A stretch of 5,488 nt of DNA from an uncultured Alphaproteobacteria bacterium (GTDB lineage: Bacteria; Pseudomonadota; Alphaproteobacteria; Micropepsales; Micropepsaceae): contig CALDFO010000143.1 of assembly GCA_937942205.1 (NCBI GenBank), positions 1 through 5,488 of the forward strand, given 5' to 3'. Position 1 is the stretch's first letter; each line of letters opens with the position of its first letter. The notes beneath the pieces are model-generated. The model saw only the letters and a program-made list of their open reading frames with translations, ran no database searches and was not told where the DNA came from. The position numbers and the translations under genes were made by a program. Below are positions 1 through 5,488 of this stretch, one piece after another.

Positions 1-1
1 G

Positions 2-1390
2 GTGGACGGCGTGGTGTATATGAAGCCGCCGGATGTGATGCAGGGTTATCCCGCGGCCTTTTATGGCTTCACCGCCGCGCCCACCATCTTCCGCGATCTG
101 GTCATCACCGGCTCGCGCACCCAGGAGACGCCGCAGAAAGGCGCTTCGGGCCGGGTGCGGGCGCTGGATGTCCGCACCGGCAAGGAGGTCTGGCAGTTCG
201 ACGGCGTGCCGCAGCCGGGCGCTCGATTTCATGACACCTGGGAGGGGGAAAGCTGGGTCAAGCGGTCGGGCGTCAACGTCTGGACCAGCGTGATCCTGGA
301 TGCCGAACGCGGCATCGCCTATCTGCCGTTCAGCGCCCCCACCTTCGACCAGTATGGCGCCGACCGGAAAGGCGAAAGCCTGTTCTCCAACTCGCTGGTG
401 GCGGTGAATGCCGCCACGGGCCAGTATCTCTGGCACTTCCAGGCGCTGCGCCATGATTTGTGGGATTACGACCTGCCGCTGACCACGCTGGTCGAGGTGA
501 AGAAGGATGGCCCCAAGGGCAAGATAAGCATTCCCGCTGTGGCGGTGATGAGCAAGGCCAGTCTGCTGTTCCTGCTGGACCGCGTGACCGGCAAGCCCAT
601 TCATGATGTGCGGCAAGTGCCGGTGCCCACCGACACCGACGTGCCGGGCGAGGCGCCCGCGCCCACCCAGCCCATGTCGGTGACGCCGCCCTTGGGCCGC
701 ACCAGCTTCGCGATGTCCGAACTGGCCAATGTCTCGCCCGCGCACCGCGCCGCCTGCGAAAAGCTGGTCAAGGACATGACCATCGTGGATGCCAAGTTCT
801 TCGCGCCGCCGCGCGTCAATTCCGCGCCCGCGCGTTTTCCCGGCAACTGGGGCGGCATCGACTGGAGCCACGGCGCCTTCGATCCCACCCGCGGCCTCTA
901 TATCGTCAACAGCACCGACATGGGCTCGCAGCAGTCCATGCGCAAGATGCCGGACGGCACTTACAACATGCGCAACGGCTATACCTGGTTCCGCGATCCG
1001 GACAGCAAGATGCCGTGCCAGACCCCGCCCTGGGGCAGCCTCTATGCCGTGAATGTCGATAGCGGGGCCATCGCCTGGCGCGTCAATCTGGGCGTCAGCG
1101 ACGGGCTGGCCGATCCCGATACCGGCCGCCCCAGCATGGGCGGGCCGATCACCACGGCGGGCGGCGTCACCTTCATCGGCGCGACCGACGACAAGCGGCT
1201 GCGCGCCTTCGAGACGGCGACCGGCAAGCAGCTCTGGGAGTTCCGGCTGCCCGCCTCGCTCTATGGCACGCCGTTGACCTGGCGGGGCAAGGACGGGCGG
1301 CAATATGTGGCGGCGGTGACGACAGGCGGATTCTGGGCCGACATTCCGGCCAGCGCCGATACCGTCATGGCCTTCGCCCTGCCGGACTGA
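2..1390 (+). CDS. PQQ-dependent dehydrogenase, glucose dehydrogenase-like (5'-truncated)
   Basis: C-terminal 462 residues of a quinoprotein dehydrogenase that would oxidise a sugar or alcohol in the periplasm using pyrroloquinoline quinone. The frame is open to the left edge, so the first codon (GTG at base 2) is almost certainly internal; the signal peptide and early blades are missing. Counting from that codon, four tryptophan-docking motifs of the eight-bladed propeller family are visible (54-64 ALDVRTGKEVW, 134-144, 349-359, 402-412). RHDLWDYDLP at 150-159 resembles the segment carrying the catalytic Asp in membrane glucose dehydrogenase. SKASLLFLLDRVTGKP at 184-199 resembles the PQQ-contacting Lys segment (K185). 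PGNWGGIDWSHGAFDP at 280-295 is another family signature. No CxxCH haem motif is seen, so this is not a quinohaemoprotein in the part present. The substrate cannot be read; glucose or another aldose is the family guess. feoA starts 150 bases downstream on the same strand, probably as a separate unit. Confidence 0.9.
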   Translation: MDGVVYMKPPDVMQGYPAAFYGFTAAPTIFRDLVITGSRTQETPQKGASGRVRALDVRTGKEVWQFDGVPQPGARFHDTWEGESWVKRSGVNVWTSVILDAERGIAYLPFSAPTFDQYGADRKGESLFSNSLVAVNAATGQYLWHFQALRHDLWDYDLPLTTLVEVKKDGPKGKISIPAVAVMSKASLLFLLDRVTGKPIHDVRQVPVPTDTDVPGEAPAPTQPMSVTPPLGRTSFAMSELANVSPAHRAACEKLVKDMTIVDAKFFAPPRVNSAPARFPGNWGGIDWSHGAFDPTRGLYIVNSTDMGSQQSMRKMPDGTYNMRNGYTWFRDPDSKMPCQTPPWGSLYAVNVDSGAIAWRVNLGVSDGLADPDTGRPSMGGPITTAGGVTFIGATDDKRLRAFETATGKQLWEFRLPASLYGTPLTWRGKDGRQYVAAVTTGGFWADIPASADTVMAFALPD

Positions 1391-1466
1391 CCCCGCCGCC
1401 TCCCGCCGGAATAACCCCATGCGACCATATGCTTATTTTGAAAGTGGAGCCGCGCGCCGCCGAACC

Positions 1467-1495
1467 TTGCCGCAAATGAGAATTGGTCGTAACAA
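1467..1495 (+). promoter_or_regulatory. Candidate feoAB promoter with Fur-box-like half-site
   Basis: Seen: AAATGAGAAT at 1474-1483 matches the left half of the classical Fur box (TGATAAT-type heptamer, 6 of 7 at 1477-1483). The right half (GGTCGTA) is degenerate, so this is a half-site rather than a full palindrome. It lies between a weak -35 candidate (TTGCCG, 1467-1472) and a weak -10 candidate (TAACAA, 1490-1495) spaced by 17 bases. Iron-dependent Fur repression of feoAB is well known in many bacteria, which raises the prior. The promoter elements themselves match poorly. The rest of 1391-1540 shows only an AT-rich patch (1424-1443), the hairpin and the ribosome binding site; no gene is seen there. 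Confidence 0.35.
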
Positions 1496-1501
1496 GCGGG
1501 T

Positions 1502-1517
1502 GGCCCGGCGGGCCGGG
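1502..1517 (+). other. GC-rich inverted repeat in the feoA leader
   Basis: Two nested self-complementary registers are visible: GGCCC-GGC-GGGCC at 1502-1514 and CCCGGC-GG-GCCGGG at 1504-1517 (the latter would need a wider loop). It ends 7 bases before the feoA ribosome binding site and has no T-tract, so it is not a standard terminator. It could be a leader hairpin affecting translation, or a chance product of very high GC content. Confidence 0.3.
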
Positions 1518-1524
1518 CGGGGCG

Positions 1525-1533
1525 GAAGAAAGG
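1525..1533 (+). promoter_or_regulatory. Ribosome binding site of feoA
   Basis: GAAGAAAGG is a purine-rich Shine-Dalgarno-like stretch ending 7 bases before the GTG at 1541. It supports GTG as the true start, since no in-frame ATG is available early in the gene. Confidence 0.6.
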
Positions 1534-1540
1534 CGTTGGC

Positions 1541-1825
1541 GTGCGACTGAGCGATTTGGGCCGGGGCGACCGGGGCGTGGTGCGGGGCATCGACACCCAT
1601 GGTCATGCCGATGCGGCGGAACTGGGCCATGAGGAACTGGAGCGCCGCCTGCTGGAAATCGGCTTCGTCGAAGGCGCGCATTTTCAGGTGCTGCAGGAAG
1701 GCCTGATCGGCCGCGATCCCATGGCGCTGAAGCTGGACGACATGCGGGTGGCGCTGCGCCGCCGCGAGGCCGGCGCCATTCTGGTGGACGTCACCGCCGA
1801 AGCCGCCGCCGAGGCCAGCCCATGA
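1541..1825 (+). CDS. feoA: FeoA, ferrous iron transport accessory protein
   Basis: A 94-residue cytoplasmic SH3-like protein that partners FeoB in ferrous iron uptake. The family core is clear: RRLLEIGFVEG at 35-45 (the LLELGFxPG-type motif), then LQEGLIGRDPMALKL at 51-65, then MRVALRRREAGAILVD at 68-83. The start is GTG, chosen because GAAGAAAGG precedes it by 7 bases and the N-terminus MRLSDLGRGDRGVV fits the usual family beginning. The protein is somewhat longer than the typical 75-85 residues. The extra length lies in a linker around 17-33 with three His (20, 22, 30) and in an Ala/Glu-rich tail (87-94). The stop overlaps the feoB start in ATGA, so the two are co-transcribed and probably translationally coupled. 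FeoA is thought to modulate FeoB rather than carry iron itself. The family call is secure. Confidence 0.93.
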   Translation: MRLSDLGRGDRGVVRGIDTHGHADAAELGHEELERRLLEIGFVEGAHFQVLQEGLIGRDPMALKLDDMRVALRRREAGAILVDVTAEAAAEASP

Positions 1826-3690
1826 GCGAGGCCGCGCGTCCGATCCGCATCGCGCTGGTGGGCAATCCCAACACCGGCAAGACCTCGCTGTTCAACGCCC
1901 TGACCGGCGCGCGCCAGAAGGTCGCCAACTATCCGGGCGTCACGGTGGAGCGCAAGGAAGGCGCCGCCGTCACCCCTGCCGGACGCCCGGTGCGGATTCT
2001 CGATCTGCCGGGTACCTATTCGCTGCGCGCCCGCAGCCCGGACGAGGTCGTCACCCGCGATGTGGTGCTGGGACGGCTGAATGGCGAGGCCGCGCCCGAG
2101 ATTCTCGTCTGCGTCGCCGACGCCACCAATCTGCGGCTGGTGCTGCGGCTGGCGCTGGAACTGAAGCAGGTGGGCCGTCCGCTGGTGCTGGCGCTCAACA
2201 TGTTCGACATCGCCGAGCGCCAGGGCATCCGCATCGACCTGGAGGGCCTGTCGCGGGCGCTGGGCATTCCCATCGTCACCACCGTGGCGGTCCGCAAGCG
2301 CGGGCTGGATACCCTGCTGGCGCAGGTGGACGCGCTGGCCGGACAGGCGCAGGGCGCGGCGGCGCAGCCTCTCGCCTGGCGCGAGCCCAGCGCGACGGAA
2401 CTGCGCCAGGCCCATCGCGACGCCGAGCGCATCCTGCGCGACCATGTGAAGCCACCCTTGCGTCCCGACACCTGGACCGGCCGCATGGACGGCCTGCTGC
2501 TGCATCCCGTGGCGGGCACCATCATCCTGTTCGCCATCCTGTTCCTGATGTTCCAGGCGGTCTTCACCTGGGCGACGCCCGCCATGGATTTGATCGACGC
2601 CGGCTTCACCGCGCTGGGCGATCTGGTCAAGGAGACGCTGCCCGAGGGCCTGCTGCAAAGCTTCCTGGCCGACGGTGTGATCGCGGGCGTGGGCAGCGTG
2701 CTGGTCTTCCTGCCGCAGATCCTGATCCTGTTCTTCTTCATCATCTTCCTGGAAGACTTCGGCTATATGGCCCGCGCCGCCTTCTTGATGGACCGCATGA
2801 TGGGCGTGGCGGGCCTGCATGGCCGGGCCTTCATTCCGCTGCTGTCCAGCTTCGCCTGCGCCATTCCCGGCATCATGTCGGCGCGGGTGATCGACAACAA
2901 GCGCGACCGGCTCACCACCATCCTGGTCGCGCCGCTGACCACCTGCTCGGCGCGCATTCCGGTCTATACCCTGGTCATCGCCGCCTTCATTCCCGACCGC
3001 ACCGTCTGGGGCTTCGCCAGCCTGCAGGGGCTGGTGATGTTCGGCCTGTATGCGGTGGGCATCTCCAGCGCGCTGATCGTGGCCTTTGTGATCCGCAGGC
3101 TGATCTGGCGCAGCGCCTCCGACCCGTTCCTGATCGAACTGCCCAGCTACAAGCTGCCCGACCTCAAGAATGTGCTGCGCGGCGTCTTGACCCGCGGCCA
3201 GATCTTCCTCACCCGCGCCGGCACCACCATTTTCGCCATGATGGTGCTGATCTGGGTTCTGGCCACCTTCCCGGCGCCGCCGCCGGGTGCTGTGGGACCG
3301 GCGATCGACTACAGCTTTGCCGGGATGATCGGCCACGCCATGCTGCCGGTGCTGGCCCCCATCGGTTTCAGCTGGGAGATGGCGGTGGCGCTGGTGCCGG
3401 GCATGGCGGCGCGCGAGGTGGCGGTGGGCGCGCTGGGCACGGTCTATTCCATCGCGGGCGAGAATGAGGCCGGGCTGGTCGCCACCCTGGCGGCCAAGTG
3501 GAGCATGGCTTCGGCCCTGGCCTTCCTGGCCTGGTATGTCTTCGCGCCCCAGTGCCTTTCGACCCTGGCGGTGGTCAAGCGCGAGACCAACGGCTGGTTC
3601 TGGCCCTTTGTGATGTTCGCCTACATGACGGCGCTGGCCTATGTCGCCGCCTTCGCCACCTTCCGCATCGCGCAGGCCGTCTTCGGCTGA
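1822..3690 (+). CDS. feoB: FeoB, ferrous iron transporter (GTPase plus membrane permease)
   Basis: Inner-membrane Fe(II) importer of 622 residues, complete. The N-terminal G domain shows G1 GNPNTGKTS (14-22), switch I NYPGVTVE (36-43), G3 DLPGTYSL (61-68), G4 NMFD (126-129) and a G5-like region TVAVRKRG (154-161). A short linker domain follows (about 165-222). The permease starts near 228 and keeps family hallmarks: EDFGYMAR (311-318), SSFACAIPGIMSAR (342-355), APLTTCSARIPVY (370-382), ELPSYKLP (439-446), REVAVGALGT (531-540) and QCLSTLAVVKRET (577-589). Conserved Cys lie at 346, 375 and 578. It is shorter than E. coli FeoB (773 residues) but has every core block, so it is a compact form and not a fragment. 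The ATG at 1822 lies in an ATGA overlap with the feoA stop; GAGG at 1811-1814 can serve as its ribosome binding site. No feoC follows. Regulation by iron through Fur is inferred from the leader. Confidence 0.97.
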   Translation: MSEAARPIRIALVGNPNTGKTSLFNALTGARQKVANYPGVTVERKEGAAVTPAGRPVRILDLPGTYSLRARSPDEVVTRDVVLGRLNGEAAPEILVCVADATNLRLVLRLALELKQVGRPLVLALNMFDIAERQGIRIDLEGLSRALGIPIVTTVAVRKRGLDTLLAQVDALAGQAQGAAAQPLAWREPSATELRQAHRDAERILRDHVKPPLRPDTWTGRMDGLLLHPVAGTIILFAILFLMFQAVFTWATPAMDLIDAGFTALGDLVKETLPEGLLQSFLADGVIAGVGSVLVFLPQILILFFFIIFLEDFGYMARAAFLMDRMMGVAGLHGRAFIPLLSSFACAIPGIMSARVIDNKRDRLTTILVAPLTTCSARIPVYTLVIAAFIPDRTVWGFASLQGLVMFGLYAVGISSALIVAFVIRRLIWRSASDPFLIELPSYKLPDLKNVLRGVLTRGQIFLTRAGTTIFAMMVLIWVLATFPAPPPGAVGPAIDYSFAGMIGHAMLPVLAPIGFSWEMAVALVPGMAAREVAVGALGTVYSIAGENEAGLVATLAAKWSMASALAFLAWYVFAPQCLSTLAVVKRETNGWFWPFVMFAYMTALAYVAAFATFRIAQAVFG

Positions 3691-3715
3691 CCGCCGGTCA
3701 GCGGGGAGCCGGTGG
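3691..3715 (+). terminator. Candidate hairpin directly after feoB
   Basis: CCGCCGG (3691-3697) can pair with CCGGTGG (3709-3715) as seven base pairs including one G-U, with an 11-base loop, starting at the base after the feoB stop. There is no T-tract, so intrinsic termination is uncertain. The position between convergent genes makes a transcript-end structure reasonable. It overlaps the last codons of the opposing lipoprotein gene. Confidence 0.27.
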
Positions 3716-3934
3716 CGCGTCCTTGTTGAGAGGCGCGATCCGGATCGTGTCGGTCTGGGGCAGGGGGCCGGTGGGGTCATAGGCCGCCGGCGGGCCGTTC
3801 CATTGCGGCGCGGCGGCGATGGTGCCGCCCGGATCGCCCGCATAGGCGGCGCCGTTGGGGTTTCCGCTGTTGCCCGCGCACGCCGCCAGCGCGCACAGGC
3901 CCGCCGGCACCAGCAGAGTGACCGTCCGCATCAT
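3698..3934 (-). CDS. Small putative outer-membrane lipoprotein (unknown function)
   Basis: A 78-residue exported lipoprotein with no family I recognise. The N-terminus MMRTVTLLVPAGLCALAAC is a short signal peptide with a hydrophobic core and a lipobox LAAC at 16-19, so Cys19 would be acylated. The next residue is Ala, not Asp, which favours outer-membrane sorting by the E. coli rule. The mature part (about 60 residues) is rich in Pro, Gly, Ala and Asn, with no Cys and no clear fold, and looks mostly disordered. The start at 3934 is chosen because GGAAAGG on the minus strand ends 6 bases before it; a second ATG follows immediately at 3931. A longer frame opens at 3973, but it would bury the signal peptide 13 residues in. 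It converges on feoB with 7 bases between the stops and diverges from the PQQ enzyme gene on its other side. No role can be assigned. Confidence 0.7.
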   Translation of the reverse strand: MMRTVTLLVPAGLCALAACAGNSGNPNGAAYAGDPGGTIAAAPQWNGPPAAYDPTGPLPQTDTIRIAPLNKDAPPAPR

Positions 3935-3940
3935 GACATG

Positions 3941-3947
3941 CCTTTCC
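3941..3947 (-). promoter_or_regulatory. Ribosome binding site of the small lipoprotein gene
   Basis: Minus-strand GGAAAGG, 6 bases upstream of the ATG whose first base is 3934. It decides between this start and the upstream ATG at 3973. Confidence 0.6.
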
Positions 3948-3989
3948 GCTACCACCTCGCAGGGTGAGAACATTCCGGCCGGGTCTTGG

Positions 3990-4018
3990 TTGCAGCCTTG
4001 GCGGCCCAGGGCTTTAAT
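3990..4018 (+). promoter_or_regulatory. Candidate promoter of the PQQ sugar dehydrogenase gene
   Basis: TTGCAG (3990-3995) and TTTAAT (4013-4018) are separated by 17 bases. The -10 matches TATAAT at 5 of 6 positions; the -35 matches TTGACA at only 3 of 6. Transcription would begin near 4025, giving a leader of about 17 bases that still includes the AGGGGGG ribosome binding site. It lies in the 107-base divergent region 3935-4041; no equally good promoter facing the lipoprotein gene was found there. Confidence 0.42.
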
Positions 4019-4030
4019 GACCGCAATAAC

Positions 4031-4037
4031 AGGGGGG
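4031..4037 (+). promoter_or_regulatory. Ribosome binding site of the PQQ sugar dehydrogenase gene
   Basis: AGGGGGG sits 4 bases before the ATG at 4042, a strong purine-rich site that supports this start, which also gives a good signal peptide. Confidence 0.6.
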
Positions 4038-4041
4038 AATC

Positions 4042-5379
4042 ATGAAACGTCTGCTCGCCATCCTGGCCTTGTCCGCCGCCCATGCCGTGCTGACGGCGCA
4101 GACCCCGCCCCCCGCCCAGGCGACGCCGCCCAAGCCCGTCCCCGATTACAATGCGGGCGGCCTGCCGCGCACCCCGGTTTATGCCACCGTTCCCGGCCAG
4201 CCGGTGGATGCGCGCCCTTTTGAGAAGAAGGCCGATACCCGCCAGTTTCCGCAGCAGACCCGCGCCCCCTACCGCAAGGCCACCGACTATACGGTGACGG
4301 TGCTGAACAGCCAGGTTTCGGCGGGCTGGGCGATGGCGCATCTGCCCGATGGCCGCATCCTGCTGACCGAACGCCTGCCCGGCGCTTTCCGCATTCTGGA
4401 CAAGGGTGTGCTGTCGGCGCCGCTGGCGGGGCTGGAGGGTCTGAAGCCCACCCTGCCCATGACCGGCCTGCTGGATGTGGTGTTGGACCCGGACTTCGCC
4501 CGCAACCGCACGCTCTATTTCACCTGGTTCGAATATCAGGACCGCACCATCGGCAACACCTCGGTAGCCCGCGCCGTGCTGGACGGCGACCGTCTGCGCG
4601 ACGTGACGGTGCTGCTCAAGACCACGCCCTTCCTGCCCAATGACCAGACCCTGGCGGCGGGCTCCAAGACCGGCGGGCGGCTGGCTGTCGGGCCGGACGG
4701 TTTTCTCTATCTGGTCACCGGCGACCGCGACAATGCGGGCAACCGGCCCTGGGCGGTGGCGCAATACAACGACACCCATCTGGGCAAGGTGCTGCGGATC
4801 ACCAAGGACGGCGCGCCCGCCCCCGGCAATCCCTTTATCGGCGTGAAAGGGGCGCTGCCGGAGATCTGGGCCATCGGCCTGCGCAGCCCCGAAGGGCTGA
4901 TGTTCGACGCCAAGGGCCAGTTGTGGGAGACCGAGCATGGCCCGCGCGGCGGCGACGAGCTGAACCTCATCAAGAAAGGCGTCAATTACGGCTGGCCGGT
5001 GATCACGCACGGCATCGATTATCGCCAGGCGCCGATCGGCGATGACGAGGTCGCCAGGACCGGCATGGAGCAGCCGGTCTATTTCTGGTCGCCGTCCGTG
5101 GCGGTGGCGGGACTGGATTTCTATCGCGGCAAATCGAAAGCCTGGGCGGACAGCGTGTTCGTGGCGCTGCTGAACGGGCGTGGCGTCACCCGGCTCAAGC
5201 TGGTGGACAACAAGGTGGTGGAGGAGGAAGTGCTGCTGGCCGACCGCGGGCTGCGTATCCGCGACGTCCGCACCGGACCGGACGGCTCGGTCTATGTCCT
5301 CAGTGACAGCGGTGGCAGCGGCGTCTCGGTCAGCCCGCCCGCCACCGGCCAGGTGATCAAACTGACGCCGAAGGATTGA
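4042..5379 (+). CDS. Exported PQQ-dependent sugar dehydrogenase (soluble GDH/YliI-like, sorbosone dehydrogenase family)
   Basis: A 445-residue periplasmic six-bladed propeller protein, expected to oxidise aldose sugars with PQQ and calcium. The N-terminus has a signal peptide (MKRLLAILALSAAHAVLTA; cleavage after A15 or A19), then a Pro-rich linker and an extra stretch to about residue 80. Family blocks follow: SAGWAMAHLPDGRILLTER (93-111), TGLLDVVLDPDF (141-152), GGRLAVGPDGFLYLVTGDRD (211-230), HLGKVLRITKDG (246-257), GLRSPEGLMFD (279-289), EHGPRGGDELNLI (298-310), VNYGWPVITHGIDY (314-327) and RIRDVRTGPDGSVYVLSD (405-422). By my alignment from memory with Acinetobacter soluble glucose dehydrogenase, the calcium-site Gly-Pro (300-301), the catalytic Arg (281) and the cofactor Arg pair (405, 407) are kept. 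The general-base His144 position is Lys209, Gln76 is Met140, Asn229 is Ser282 and Lys377 is probably Asn378. Activity and substrate are therefore uncertain; the family assignment is firm. It appears to be a single-gene unit. Confidence 0.9.
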   Translation: MKRLLAILALSAAHAVLTAQTPPPAQATPPKPVPDYNAGGLPRTPVYATVPGQPVDARPFEKKADTRQFPQQTRAPYRKATDYTVTVLNSQVSAGWAMAHLPDGRILLTERLPGAFRILDKGVLSAPLAGLEGLKPTLPMTGLLDVVLDPDFARNRTLYFTWFEYQDRTIGNTSVARAVLDGDRLRDVTVLLKTTPFLPNDQTLAAGSKTGGRLAVGPDGFLYLVTGDRDNAGNRPWAVAQYNDTHLGKVLRITKDGAPAPGNPFIGVKGALPEIWAIGLRSPEGLMFDAKGQLWETEHGPRGGDELNLIKKGVNYGWPVITHGIDYRQAPIGDDEVARTGMEQPVYFWSPSVAVAGLDFYRGKSKAWADSVFVALLNGRGVTRLKLVDNKVVEEEVLLADRGLRIRDVRTGPDGSVYVLSDSGGSGVSVSPPATGQVIKLTPKD

Positions 5380-5384
5380 CAGCG

Positions 5385-5407
5385 GGCCGTGCCGCGAAGG
5401 CCGGGCC
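5385..5407. terminator. Weak hairpin between convergent genes
   Basis: GGCC (5385-5388) pairs with GGCC (5404-5407) and GCC (5391-5393) pairs with GGC (5399-5401), with a two-by-two internal loop and a GCGAA loop. It fills most of the 31-base gap between two converging stops and could end transcripts from either side, but there is no T-tract and the region is simply GC-rich. Confidence 0.22.
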
Positions 5408-5410
5408 GGA

Positions 5411-5488
5411 TCAATAGGAGAAACTGCGCTGGATGTTCAAGCCCAGCACCCATTCGGTGGTGAAGGCGAGGTTTTCCGTATAGGCCAT
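5411..5488 (-). CDS. C-terminal fragment of a convergent gene, possibly an outer-membrane barrel protein
   Basis: Reading the minus strand from the right edge gives 25 codons (MAYTENLAFTTEW, then VLGLNIQRSFSY) and a TGA at 5413-5411. The frame is open to the edge, so the Met at the edge may be internal. Codon choice is coding-like, with mostly G/C third positions (GCC, ACC, AAC, CTC, GTG, CTG, CGC). The end shows alternating hydrophobic residues and an aromatic last residue (Tyr, with Phe two before it), as in the final beta strand of outer-membrane barrel proteins such as TonB-dependent receptors and porins. That reading is an inference from 25 residues only. If correct, it would place a surface uptake protein next to the sugar oxidase. 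The fragment is too short for a family call. Confidence 0.45.
   Translation of the reverse strand: MAYTENLAFTTEWVLGLNIQRSFSY

Noticed and set aside
1391..1420. A transcription terminator after the first PQQ dehydrogenase gene.
   Set aside because: The bases after the stop are C-rich with no stable inverted repeat and no T-tract, so nothing supports a call.
1684..3843. A 719-codon open frame on the minus strand opposite feoB.
   Set aside because: It is antisense to an unmistakable FeoB. The translation is Arg/Gln/His/Gly-rich with no domain, as expected for the shadow frame of a GC-biased gene.
3641..3967. Plus-strand open frames across the feoB end and the lipoprotein gene.
   Set aside because: They are Arg/Ala-rich with no recognisable motif and overlap two better-supported genes on both strands.
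3935..3973. Longer start for the small lipoprotein at the ATG whose first base is 3973.
   Set aside because: It adds 13 residues before the signal peptide and lacks the well-spaced ribosome binding site that precedes the ATG at 3934.
3949..5010. A 353-codon open frame on the minus strand opposite the second PQQ enzyme gene.
   Set aside because: It has the same low-information composition, opposite a gene with clear family motifs and a signal peptide; it would also run across the divergent promoter region.
1..5488. CRISPR arrays, tRNA genes, insertion sequences, attachment sites or a defence system.
   Set aside because: No regularly spaced repeats, cloverleaf-like segments, transposase or integrase motifs, or terminal inverted repeats were seen on either strand.

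Overview
The window is GC-rich, gene-dense and typical of a Gram-negative chromosome. I infer an alphaproteobacterium (Sphingomonadales, Caulobacterales or a relative). The grounds are the strong G/C third-position bias, periplasmic PQQ-dependent sugar oxidases, the style of the FeoA and FeoB proteins and a lipobox lipoprotein. No rRNA or marker gene is present to fix the taxonomy.

Layout, left to right. (1) Bases 2-1390, + strand: the C-terminal part of a quinoprotein (PQQ) dehydrogenase of the eight-bladed propeller glucose dehydrogenase type, cut by the left edge. (2) Bases 1391-1540: a 150-base leader for the next operon. It holds a Fur-box-like half-site, a weak promoter candidate, a GC-rich hairpin and a clear ribosome binding site. 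(3) Bases 1541-3690, + strand: feoA and feoB, translationally coupled by an ATGA overlap, encoding the ferrous iron transporter. (4) Bases 3698-3934, - strand: a 78-residue lipoprotein gene convergent with feoB. (5) Bases 3935-4041: a divergent intergenic region with a fair promoter candidate for the gene to its right. (6) Bases 4042-5379, + strand: an exported six-bladed PQQ-dependent sugar dehydrogenase of the soluble glucose dehydrogenase/YliI superfamily. Several catalytic and cofactor-contact positions are unusual. (7) Bases 5411-5488, - strand: the last 25 codons of a convergent gene cut by the right edge, possibly an outer-membrane barrel protein.

How they fit together: FeoA and FeoB are the only pair with firm operon evidence. 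The two PQQ enzymes have unrelated blade architectures, both expected to work in the periplasm, and they flank the iron operon. Periplasmic sugar oxidation gives acids that can mobilise iron, so a functional link is conceivable, but the sequence does not prove one. No PQQ biosynthesis gene, cytochrome partner, feoC, mobile element, CRISPR array, tRNA or rRNA was seen. I found no convincing undescribed multi-gene system. The best leads are the altered active site of the second PQQ enzyme, the small lipoprotein, and the feoAB leader.
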